Below, one piece after another: positions 10,673-23,500 of a stretch of 64,000 nucleotides of DNA. The notes beneath the pieces are model-generated. The model saw only the letters and a program-made list of their open reading frames with translations. It made no database searches and was not told the DNA's origin. Source of the stretch: Tiliqua scincoides. Taxonomy: Eukaryota > Chordata > Lepidosauria > Squamata > Scincidae. A program made the position numbers and the translations under genes. The stretch lies in the NCBI RefSeq assembly GCF_035046505.1, contig NC_089822.1:95571659-95635658 (forward strand). Direction: 5' to 3'. Position 1 is the stretch's first letter; every line of letters starts with the position of its first letter.

Positions 10673-13600
10673 ATGCAGAAGCCCCCCAGGGAAAGGTAAG
10701 AGGCGGAGGGACCAGGTAGCTGCCTCTCCCTCTTTGTGTGCGCTTCTGGGGAAGACAGGCAGACCCCCCCCCTTGACTTCAATGGGAGCTGCTTCCAGCA
10801 GACCACTGGTAGAATTGCAACTTTCCATGCAGGGAAAGGGTACAAAGTTTCTTTTGGGAGCCCCTTCTCTTCTCCAGTGGATCATTACTAGTTACAGCAA
10901 TGTTTCTCAAACTGTGGGTTGGGACCCACTAGGTGGGTCACGAGCCATCTTCAGGTGGGTCCCCATTCATTTAAATATTTTATTTTTAATATATTAGACT
11001 TGATGCTTCCATGGTTTGTGGCTGCACTGGAAGAAATGTTACCAGCCTATGCTTTTAACAAGCTAATATATATATATTCTTTTAACAATGACAGTATATG
11101 TTAACATACTCCTGGGTAGGATAGCAGCCTAGGATTGTTAAAAATTCTCCTGCTTGATGATGTCACTTCTGGTCATGACATCACTTCTGGTGGGCCCTGA
11201 CAGATTCTCATTCTAAAAAAGTGGGTCCCGGCACTAAAGGTGTGAGAACCACTGAGTTACAGTGTATAAGAGTGTGTAGGCTTGCACAGAATATGACTGC
11301 TAATCTTCACACAATATGTGCAAACATTTAATGGGATCCCAGGAAAATCCCCTCTTTTGGCTCTCTGGCCCCCCTTTTTTATCCTGGATCCAGGTACCCC
11401 CCTCTCATGGGCGTGGGTGAGATTGGAAAATGTAAGATCCCAGGACATTTTGCGTTCCCCTCCTTTGACTCCGGAGCCCCCTTTTTGACCCCAGTGCTAG
11501 ATACAGTGTACCCTCTGCTCCTTCCCCTCATGGGTCCTGGTGAGACTGGAAAATGTAAGATCCTAGGAAATTTTGCCCCCCCTTTGGCTCCTGAGCCTCC
11601 TTTTTGTCCCCAGGACCAGGTACAGTGTACCACTGCTCCTCCCCCTCGTGGGCCCTGGTGAGAGAGAAAAATGTAAAATCCCAGGAAATCTTGGGTCCCC
11701 CTCCTTTGTCTCCTGAACCCCCCTTTTTGACCCCAGGGCCAGGTACAATATACCCCCAGCACCCTCCGTGGGCCCCGGTGAGATTGGAAAATGTAAGCTC
11801 CCAGGAAATTTTGGGCCCCCGTTCTTTGGCTTCTGAGCCCCTTTTTTGACCCTGTGCCCAGGCACAATTTACCCCCTACACCCCCTCTCTCATGGGCCCT
11901 GGTAACACTGGAAAGTAAGATCCCAGGACATTTTTGGATCCCCTTTTTTGTTCCTGAGCCCCCTTTTTAACCCAGGCCCTGGTACACTTTAGTCCCTGCA
12001 GCCCCCTCTCATGGGCCCCGCCCCATATGTATTTAAGTGGTATTATTAACAGTTTTTATTTACTACTTTTCAGCAAAAGGTTCCCAAAACTGTTTACAGC
12101 TAAAGTCAAATAACTAAATGGCTCCCTGTGTCTAAAGGACTTACAATCTAAAATAAGTGGAAGATGTGGTTCCCAAATCAAACTTTTTAGCTTTTATTAA
12201 ACAAAGGCCCTCTCCAGCTGACTTGTCTCCCTATCCCCCCATGACATTGTCTTAATAAAATTTGCCTTCTTCAAAGGCACTGTGGGAGAATGGGATGTGC
12301 ACTGAGGTTCCGTCAGACAGAAAACTTGGAAATGTAATTTTTAATAAAAAGCAACAACGGAGAGGTTTGATAAAGGTTTAGACTATTACGTGTGATGTGG
12401 GGAAGATGTTCAGAGAATAAGGTCTTTCTAGGGTTTGGGGTCATCTATGGCAACTGCGAAGTTGGCAGGAGGAGATCGGGAGTGATGGGAGGAATTGCTC
12501 CTTTGTGTAATCCTTTGTGGCATTCATAAGTGATGATGGCTCATAGATGGCATTAAAGAGGATGATGCAAGTTCATGGAGGTTAAGTCTATGTTGGTTAT
12601 TAGTCATGATGGCTTGAATATCAGTTACTGGGAAAAACAGGGCTATTTTCTTCAATCCTTGCTTGGGAGATTCCCAGAGGCATCTTGTGGGAAACTGAAC
12701 TTGTCCTGATCCAGAAGAGCTCTTGTGTCATATAGAACCAGAGAGGACACTCACTAATGAGTCTTTGGCAAGATGCACCTGGCCTTTCCCTCTTCTTAGT
12801 CCAGCAATTTTTCAACCTTTTTCATTTCATGACATAAGGAGAAGGCACTGAAATTGTCAAGGCACATCATCAGTTTTTTAACCATTGACAAGGCACCTAG
12901 CACTGCTGGGGGGGGTGTGTTCCCATCCCCCAGTGGCCCTTCTAATATATGTCCCTCCCCCAAACTCCCACAGCACACCTGCAGACATTTTGTAGCACAC
13001 CAATGTGCTGCAGCACAGGAGTTGAAAATCACAACACCTGTAAGAGGAATGTAATAATGCTCACCTTCCAGATTTTTTTTGGAACACTTTGCTTTGGGAC
13101 ATCCAACCCCTTGTGTAAGCCCCTCTTATGAAAAGAATGTTGAGCTCCAAATTTTCATAAACAAATCTCTCTGGCCTGTCAGGAACATGTGCATTACATC
13201 TTAATACGGTTTCTTTCTTAATTCATTTTTGCCTGGCCCACAGGTGTACACACTTGATCCTTGTTGCATATACATGCAACATTGGGCAAAAATGGTTTAA
13301 ATATAAGTGTAACTGTAGCTCTTCATCCCAGCATGGGTTGTTTATAGTGGATGTTGCTTGCATCGCTTGTGTCTTTTTTTCAGTCTTACTCTGGGGAAAA
13401 GGAACCATTTATTGATTTGTTAGCTATGGAAACTGTTTTGTATACTTTTTTTGGTTGAAAATCAATATATAAACATTCTTAATAATAATACTCTTGTCTT
13501 GCCTATCAGTATCCAAGTTTGCAATAATATGCATACATACTTGGGGGTTTAAGTTCCAATCCTAAATCAGTATTGGGCCTGCAGACAATGTGATGCATTA

Positions 13601-14528
13601 GCCTTGCTGAAACTAAGTATACTGAGTTCTGGTTAGGGACTGGATAGCAGACAGCCTTTGTATACAAGGAAGAAAGACGTACAGTATAAATATTTTAAAT
13701 GGGACCTATCAGAATATGTGCATAGGATCAGCATCTGTGTTTGGATATCTCTGCTTTTGGTACAGTTTTTAAACAGGTTAGTAACATAAGTGATCTGAGA
13801 AACTGTTGCAATAGACTAAAGGCAAAAGTTTGCACTTGCTTGTTTTTATTTTCTTGTCCAGTGAGGTCCTGGCCTCCTCGCTAGTGAATAGTGTGACCCA
13901 AGCTCTGTCACAGCTGTTAGACTTATGGAATGAAATGGGCATTGGCAAAGAACTGCAGTTGGAGCGCATGCAGACTGCAAAGGCTCACATTGAGGTACGT
14001 AGCACTTTGGTATGGCAATACTGTCTTTTTTCTTTTAGTGAGTAAAAAGAAAGAAATGAGGGGAAAATGCATAATACAGTGGGATCCATAGATCCGGCAT
14101 TTGCAGATTTGACTCACCAGATTTGTAAAGCCCTTTAAACACAAGAAAAGCATGCCAAAATTGGGTATCCTACCTTTGATTGGCCAAACCATGCCATTTC
14201 CAAGCCTTTAAGACTATTCTTAGGACTTAAAAAGACCCACTTTTGGGTAACGCTGAGGTTCCTTGCTCCTCCCAACCTCACCCCAGAATGCAGCCCAGGT
14301 TCTAAACTTACCATAGGTTTGGGCTCAACATTTTGATTGCTGACAGCTTTAATAATAGTTTTGGTGGAAAACTATACTGACACTTCTTGTATGGTTTCCG
14401 GACAGACTCTGTTAAATGAAATGATTGAAGAAGAGCGCAGCTTGAAAGAAAAACTGGAAAATGATATTAAAAGGCAGAAGAATCAGTTGAAAATGCTCCG
14501 GTTGGAACTCAAATTGGACCCCTTCCAG
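10673..14528 (+). CDS. PRC1-like exons 1-3: N-terminal dimerisation segment (residues 1-93)
   Basis: Exon 1 (10673-10695) gives MQKPPRE plus two bases; exon 2 (13862-13994) completes Ser and continues EVLASSLVNSVTQALSQLLD; exon 3 (14406-14528) gives TLLNEMIEEERSLKEKLEND and ends LDPFQ. In human PRC1 this region dimerises and helps recruit KIF4 and Plk1-dependent partners. The human start MRRSEVLAEESIV aligns directly, which fixes the ATG at 10673 even though exon 1 codes for under eight residues. Confidence 0.88.
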
Positions 14529-17500
14529 GTAAATTACCGCTCAGCAGCTTATTCCAGATAATAAAATGCAAGATGTTCACTTACCCAGGATAGATTGAAG
14601 ACCTCTGCAATTAGTATGACTCTTGGTTTACAGCTTGCTCTTACTTTTATTTATTTAAAAGACTTTCTATAGGAGCTATTTCCTATGAATACATTTTTAA
14701 AAGGGCAAAATGGAGCACTTGCTTTGCACATAGGTCTATGGAATCTCTCCATTATCAAAATTGACATTTGCTTTCCAGCATATGAGGAAGGAGCTGCTAT
14801 GAGAAATTACCAACCACTCTGCCTGTACGTCTACGACATTCTTGCTGATTGGGGTATTAAATTATATTGGTAATTGCATCCCTGTGCAACTGGATGACGG
14901 ACATGTCTTGTGTGCTCCCTTGAGCATTTGGTGGACCACTGTGAGATACAGGAACCTGGACTAGATGGGCCCTTGGCCTGATCCAGCGGGTCTCTTCTTA
15001 TGTTCTTATGTTCACTGGAAGGGGTAGGATTGACTTTAGGGATAGCATTTCACTATCTCTGTTTATCCCATCCCTAGTTGCTTTGTAGCTGAATTAATCC
15101 CTGAATTGGTTTTTTTTGGGGGGGAGGGAAATGAACACTAGTTTTTTGGAATCAAGAGGACCATGGGAAGGCCTACACTATGGCCTAAGATCTCTTGGGA
15201 TATGGAAACTGCTTTCCCAGAATTAGTGTTTCCCAGAACCTGACAGCTCCTTGTGTTTGCTGAGCAGAAGTGCACAGTATTACTTTCTCTTCAACTAATG
15301 CTTTTCTGCAACCCTCTGGGTTAGTATATGTGTACTGTCTTGTACTTCCAAGGATTTCTGAGAGATGTGAGGAAATCCACAGGCTCAGCTATCTCTGGAG
15401 TAGTACAAGGTATTCTGGCACCCTTGGTTTTTTGGCCCTTGGGCATTGACATACCCTTGCCCCTTAGTTGGCATCCTTGGTGTATGCATGCAGGCTTTCT
15501 GCTTTACAGATGGATGAATATTGATCAGCTGACTATCAAAATAGGCTATTACAGTTTGATTCCATATAAACTATCCCTTTTATAGGATCATGAGAAGGGG
15601 GCCCTGTATCCACGGATCCCGTATCCACAATTCACTTATCCACAGATTGGATCTGTGGGGCCCCCTCAAATGCACCCCCTCCAGAAACGAGGGGAGCAGG
15701 TCTTCTGAGCCTGACAGAGGCTGTGTGTGGACGTGTGCTAGGCTCGCTTCAGCACTGGGGGGGCATTCACTTGAATCTGCAGTTTCACTAAACTGCAGGC
15801 GGTTCTGGAACGGACCTGCTGCAGATATGGGTGCATGCCTGTATCTTCGCATTTCCTTCTAATGCTTAAGCAACACTGCCTAGTTTTATTAGCTATATGC
15901 TATAATAGCAGGCATCTCTGGGCATGAAGAAATACTTAAGCAGTTGTTAGTCTTGCAAGTTCTCAACGATATGAGCTACAGCATCACAATGGCTTTGTAA
16001 TGGATCCTCTGAGATTTGCCAGGGTGTCTTGCAAAGTTTTTGGAAGGCTGAAGTTGTTTGACAATAATTCTTGACATTCAGATGATTGAGTCTGCTGGTT
16101 CTTGCAGGTCCCATGAATTAATGCTTTAAATATCTGACTAGACAATTGACCAAAAACAAAAATGTACCAATCAATCGCCAACACTATTTCAAGAGACTTT
16201 GGCTGCAATTCTATATGCACTTACCTGGAAATAAGTTCCAGTAAATTCAGTGGGACCTCTGAGCAGACATGTGTAGTAGTTCACTGTTAATCCATCAAAC
16301 ATGAGTGATGCCATCATACAGTGGTAAAGCACTATATTTGCTGCATTCAACAATCTTTTAACTCCTTATAGGTTGATGAGAATTTATCCATCCTTCAGTT
16401 GGAGAAAGAGTTTCGTCAGGCTTTAGAAGCTGCTCGTGAAGAGAAACAAGTGAGGTTGAAAGAGTTAGAACATCTGCAGCGAGAAGACCAGTCACTGTGT
16501 GTGGAACTTTGTGCTACCCCGTACTATATACCTACTGGGAGTGTTCCAAGTTGGTCGGAGCTGAAAGAGCTAAAAGAACATGTCCAGAAACTTTTGAAAG
16601 TGAAGGTACTTGGATAACTAGTAATAGGCTGACCTTTACATGAAAAAAACAGAAACTTTGAAGTGTAAATGTTTTTCTAGTACATGTGCTTTTCTAGTTC
16701 AAATGTAACAAGTGTTGCACACCTAAAGAAGTGGTTCAGAGTGGAGTGCCATGAGCATCTTGAGGTAATTATGAAGCAACTATTTGTAATAGTACAGTTG
16801 ATGTACAGTGGGCCCTCGGTATCCATGGGCAACATGTTCCTGGACCCTTGTGGATACCGATTTCCGTGGATAATTGAATCCATGGGGAGAGCCTTGACGA
16901 CCTCCCAGATACAATTGGAAGTGCCTTCCGATCATGCCCAGGAGGTCCTTGAGGCCCTCCAAACATGGGGTCCACACTCATATTGAGTCAAATCCATGGG
17001 TGCTGAATCCGTGGATAAGGAGGGCCCACTAATCTCTTCTGCTGTTGAGTTGATGAACTCAACATCTTACTGAGTTGATGAACCTAGTGTAGCGTTTGAA
17101 GTTTAGAGACGTTGGATGCTGTTGTGAACATTCCCGATTTATCTTAGGGTAAAAATTCATGTTCTTGCTACCTTAAATTACCTGCTTCATCTGACAGCAT
17201 TTAACTGTTTTAAATCATTTATTTAAATAGGAGCAACGATTAGAAGAGTTCTTTAAGCTGAGGAGAGAAATCAGACAATATAAAAAAGAAATTGGACATA
17301 CACCAGATGGGACTTTGGAAAGTGATATGTTATCTGATGAAGATGAATATATTTACCTTACAAAGAAGAACCTTGAAGACCTCCAGTTACTTGTTCAAAA
17401 GGTTGGGCTTCTAAATGTAACTTTCACATGAATAAGACCACTATTCAAGTAGTTTCACCCAAATGCATACCATGAGCAACATGTCTAGTTTAATGCAAGT

Positions 17501-20500
17501 TCAGCAGGTGTGATGTTCACAGGCCTCCAGCAGAGAAATAGGCGCTCTTGTTCACACTCCTTGGTGCAGATTTGTTCTGATTCACTTGGCATATGGAAGT
17601 TCTCTTTCTATGAGGTGCATAGCCTACACATTGATAGAAAAGAACTTGGGTCAGCAGAACACGATTATCATGCCCTCATTAATTAGGGTGTGGATGATGA
17701 GAAGATTCAGGTTTTGTATTCTTAGTTATTTAAAATTTGGGAAGGGACTGTTACTAAATGGAAGAGCAGCTTTTCTGCATGCAAAAGACACCATGTTGAA
17801 TCTCCAGGTGAGGTTGAGAGAGACTGTGCCAGTTGGTGTAGAGAAGGCTGACTTAAAAGGACCAATCTTTTGATGGTATAGGCAACTTCATATGTTCATT
17901 TACCTCTTAAATTGTCTTTAATGTCAAGTCTTGCCTCTGGTTTTTGTAAAACTTTCAGCTGAGATGAGAACCAACACAAATGTTCATGTAGAGATTCTTT
18001 TCTTCCCTCTCCCTTTTTGTTAAATCTTTGCTTCATTAATACCTTCATCTGTGGGTTTTAAAGAGCCAAAGTGGGGTTGATGGACTTCAAGTCTAGATCT
18101 AGTCCATGACTGCATCTTTTATCCAAATCAAGCTAAAATCTTTACCCAAGCAAATTCAAATTCTGTTCCCAGAAGGAGCATAATTCAGTATACAGTAGGC
18201 CTTTATCTGTGGGCTCAGCACCCACAGATTTGACTCAACATGGGTGCTGAGCCCTCATCTGGAGGACCTCAAGGACCTCTTGGACACTAGCCAAAGTGTT
18301 CTCATCCTGGAGGTGTTCTGAGGCACAGGGAGGCTGCATGCAACCTCCCCTTTCCTCAAGTTCTCATGGCAGAGAGGCACTTCCAGTTGCCAGTGCACTG
18401 TCCTGATTTAATTATAGGTGGAATTTAGTTATCTGCCGGGGGGGGGCGTCTGGAAACGGATCCCCTGCATATACCAAGGACCCCCTGTAAATGGAAGTTG
18501 AGCATGACTAGAAATCTTTTTGAGCAGCCTCTGTCTGAAGCTTCAACAAGCATTGTCTGCATCTTTCTTCATGCATGTCTTTACAGACTTAGGGGTTTTC
18601 AGAACAATCCACCTGGGGTTGCTGGTTGTTGGAACAAGTTGTTGCATATACTGTAACTTTTAGGAGTGGCACACCTTTGATATTTTGCATATCTTAAACG
18701 TGGCTCAGTGATCTGTGAGTGCACTTGTCCCAAGAAAATTCCCCTAATTGGTAGTGTTGGATCCGATCCTAGTCTTGGGACGATCATTTGTGTCATGTGC
18801 AGTTCATATGCCCTGTTACTGCCTTTTTCATGTGGCTGTTCTGTGTGAGGTTATCAAACTAATATCCAACTGCCTTTGTAGTTGCAGGTTAAGAAAGAGT
18901 CTCTGACTGCCACCAGAGAAGCGCTGGAGAAAGAGGCACAGCTTCTGTGGGACAGACTTCAGTGGCCACAAGAGCAGCAGGAGCAATGCAAAATAACTAT
19001 AAGCAAATGTTCTATTGCAGAAGCAGTGAAGAAGGTAAGGGAACCAGAATTCTGTACTATTATAAATTAGTTGCACAAAGTTCTCATATCAGTTTAGGTA
19101 GGCTATTACCATATTTTATGGAAGTTCCTAAATGGTATGTGCAAATGTCCAGAACTGTTCGATATAGGGCGAATCTGTGCATTCATGTAGGATGCAACTT
19201 CCTAAGTTACTGAGTTAGCGGCTTGCAAGCGTAGCGCTTTTTTAAAGGAACTCTTCCTACATTGACTTTTCAGCCAAGGTATCCTAGTCTCTTGCAGGTG
19301 TTTGGGGGTCATGTCTGAGGGCGTACAGTTCATGCAGAACACTGGCCAGCCCTTTGAGTGCCTCTGCTCCCCTGCTTGAACTGAAAGTGCATCCTAGAAC
19401 ACACTAGCACACCCCTGTGGCTGCATGTTGTAGGGTGAAGTTTGGTCATGAAGGAAAAGCTGCATTGCAAGGATGCTTGTTTGATGCTCTGGTCTTGGAA
19501 AATGAGGAGCCTTGATAACCCTCAAATGTGTGTTCAATATCAACAGAGAAACCATATCAATAGAGAAACTGCTTGTGCAACAAGTAACTAATCGGGGGGA
19601 AACCCTATGTTATTTGTACAAAGTCTAATCTGATACAAGAAATCTGCAGAAAGTGAATCTTGCTCCACCCATCATCCCATTTGCCTGTTGTAGCTGATGT
19701 CTACATGATGTCATCATGTAGCTGATGGTCTGATGTTTTTGTGAATGTGCAGACGCATTGCTGCCGTATGGCATGAGTTTAGCTCATTGCCACAGGAACT
19801 GATCTGCTGACATTATGTTCAGTGACTATATGTGCTGACTTTGTCCTATTGTAGTGGTTCTCAATAGGTACACTGGGCGGTGTTGGGTTGTATGCATAGC
19901 AGTCACTGCCTAGCAGTTAGATTGCAACAAGAGCTTCCAATGGTGCTAGGAAGCGAGAGCTGAAAGGCAGAGCGCACAGTTCTTGAGCACAAGAAAAGGC
20001 TCACCCACCCACGCTGAGCCTCTTATTGATCTTGGAAGCTCCTATTGCGGTCTCCGAACCTGGAAGTAACTGGTGATTATGTAATTGCCAGTTACTTCTG
20101 GTGGTACCTCCAAGGACAGCATGACGGCTAGCAGTACATCGTGGGAGCAACGTTGAGAAACGCTGTCCTATGCAATCTACTCTTAAGCTGGAACCTGAGC
20201 AACTGTGTGGCTCTGATTTAAAATAAGTAATATTCTGCTGTAATTCCAAACTAGTAGAACAGTGGTTCTCACACGTTTAGTACCAGGGCCCACTTTTAAG
20301 AATGAGAATCTGTCAGGGCCCACTGGAAGTGATCACTTGACTGGTAGTGACATCATCAAGCAGGAAAATTTTTCACAATCCCAGGCTACAATCCTACCCA
20401 CACTTACCCAGGAGTAAGTCCCATTTACTATCATTGTGAAAAGAATATACTTAATAGCTTGTTAAAAGTATAGGTCTGTAACATTTCACCAAATACAGTC

Positions 20501-23500
20501 ACATAACATCGGGTCTAATATATTAAAAATAAAATATTGAAATGAAGGGGGACCCACTTGAAATTGGCTATTGACCCACCTAGTGGGTCCCAGCCCACAG
20601 TTTGAGAAACACTGTAGCAGAATATTTAATATGAGATCAGATAATGGGGAGAGCCATATCACAATTGTGTTGCCTTGTGTTCACTTCTTGCTTTAATGCA
20701 TTTTGAAATGGGGGTCCTCTTCCAGAGCTGCTCATCTGACATGGAAAAGATGAGAAGCATTAAATTAAGTGGCAAGAGGGGGCGTGACAACTTTAGCATT
20801 TAAAGTGTGTCTTCTATTTTGTATGAACATTTCTCTTGAGGTGAGAGTTAAGTTAGAGGATATCCTCTCTCAGTGTTTGAGTCAGGATCCACTAGGTGGG
20901 TCACTAGCCAATTTCAGATGGGTCCCCATTCATTTCAATATTTTATTTTTAGTATATTAGACTTGATGCAGCCATGGTGTGTGACTACATTTGGGGAAAT
21001 GTTACAGACCTGTACTTTTAACAAGATACTATGTATATTCTTTTAACAATGAAAGTAAATGAGACTTAGTCCTGGGAAAGTGTGGGTAGGATTGCAGCCT
21101 AGGATTGTGAAAAATGTTCCTGCTTGGTTATGTCACTTCCGGTCATCACATCACTTCTGATGGGTCTTGACAGATTCTCATTCTAAAAAGTGGGTCCCGT
21201 TGCTAAATGTGTGAGAACCACTGTTCTATCTACTTTCTTCCTGCTAATTAAAAATTAACTGTTTAATAACCTCAAATCATGGAACTGGTCTGGTAGCAAC
21301 AAAAATACAAACTGCACTGCTAAACGTAGTGACTTCCCTCATATGATTTTTCTCTTTCATTAGTGGGAAGAGGAGTTGCAGAACCTAGAAGAGCTAAAGA
21401 AAGAACGACTGAAAGAAATTATATTTAAAGTCAGGCAAGACCTTGACAGTTACTGGCAAAAATGTTTTTATGGCGATGAGCAGAGAGCTGCGTTTAAGCC
21501 CTTCTGTGATGGTAATTTCTTCTGTACTTCAAACAAATGGCAAGCTTGCCAGCTGTATCACCTACTTCAAGGGGCTGCAGTGTTATTACTGAAAGCAATT
21601 AGATTTGTCATTTTTAAGAAAAGACCATTGTTTAGGGTGGTGGAACAAAATGCTGTTAAGACCCATCGGACTGGGTCGTAAGAGAAGAGCTGTTGATCAC
21701 AAGTTGATCCCTTTTCCGTTTTTTATTTACTCATGCCATATGCCTAATTAAAGCGCTTTCTTGATTCAGACAGCTTTTCAGAAGACTTGTTGAGCCAACA
21801 TGATGAGGAACTTCTGAAGATGAAAGAGACCTATGCGAAAAACCAGCTTCTTTATGATGCTGTTCAGAAATGGGAAGTCATCTTGGACCGGTTCGTGGAA
21901 TTGCAGGTAGTCAGTACTTCATTGTAGAAGGAAAGTTGGCATTTCTTCTAGAAACAGGAGAAAATCTAACGTGGTCCAATCCAGCAACACGTGTGCATGT
22001 TAGCTGGATAGTATGCAACCTTCAATTAGGTTCTGGTCCTGAAAATGTAGTGATGGTGAGCTACTAATGTACTATGTGATATATCTGTTAGCACCTCTGG
22101 GAGCAACTTCAACTCCTATTGTACAGAAATGTCAGAATACTGCATAATTTACAACTGTAAAATGTAAATGTGTCATGATTTGGATATGGAGATTTTGGAT
22201 CACTTCTTCATGGGCAGGGCACTTCGTGGTAGAGTTGTGCCTAATTGTGGCCCCTTACATTTACAGAGGCAGAGAGCCATTGGATACGGGGGGGAGGGGG
22301 CACCTGTATACTGTTAAAAAGAGAACCTTGCTCCAAGACGAATACAGTATGGCATGGTGTTTTTAAAAACCAGTGTGAAGAAAAAGGAAGGTTTATTGAA
22401 GTTCTGGAGTCACTACTTGTTAGGCTTGCTAATCAATCATGGACCAAAGTTCAATACACAAAATGTGCTGTAAGTGATGTTGCTGGTTAGTGTTCAAGTT
22501 TGATTGAAGACTGTAGTCTCAAATTCTAAATCAGCAAGGTCCATGATAGGTCTGCAAGCTCCTTCATAATTGGAGGTGCTTGTTTTTGGTAAGATAGGAT
22601 TACAACCTAAGTCTTACTGGACGCAATGAACTTGCTTCTGAGTAAAATAACTACAGGTAACACTAATTTCAGAACACGTCTACTCATAATGGCCTGTGCA
22701 GTAGTTCTTGGTTCGTTGCGTAGTTGATCTTTGATTTAGATACAGTAGCTAAAAGTTGTTGTGCAAATGCTGGGCAATGTTGCAGTGCATTAGAATGCAA
22801 TCTCTGATAGCACTGAATTAATAACATTGCCTAGAAATATTGTAATATGTCAGATTTGCTGTTAGTGACTCTGATTTTTTTTGTGTGCTGTTGTAACCTA
22901 GACAGGCAGAGTAAGAATGACTCACTTTTTGCTGTGTTAAGGAAAGAGAATTTGATACACTAACATGATCTGGTCACACTTTGGCAGTACTACTGAAGGA
23001 TTGCCAGTGCATTTTCCCTTGAAACATTTAGAACATATTTCTCAAACTGTGGGTCAGGACCCACTAGGTGGGTCACAAGCCAATTTCAGGTGGATCCCCA
23101 TTCATTTCAATATTTTATTTTTAATAGACTTGTTTCTACAGGTACATGATTGCATTTGGGGAAATGTTACAGACCTGTACTTTTAACAAGCTACTATGTA
23201 ATTCTTTTAACAATGATTGTAAATGGGATATACTCCTGGGTAATTGTGGGTAGGATTGTAGCCTAGGACTGTGAAAAATTTTCCTGCTTGATGTCACTTC
23301 TGGTCACGACATCACTTCCGATGAGTCCTGACAGATTGTCATTCTAAAAAGTTACTGATGGAGTTAGTGACTACAGTGCAATAAGTATTGGAGTTGAACT
23401 TGCTCTGTACAATAAGTACTTGGATATTTTAGATATGTAATGTATTTTTCTTTATTCAGAAAAAATCAACCGATCCTAGCAGACTTCTGAATAGAGGGGG

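Noticed and set aside
11379-11867. Open frame of 162 codons on the minus strand, with a repeated protein pattern
   Set aside because: It comes from the ~120-bp tandem repeat, whose unit length is near a multiple of three. There is no family match.
11407-12020. CRISPR-like array
   Set aside because: Units are about 120 bp and directly adjoining with no unique spacers; the genome is vertebrate.
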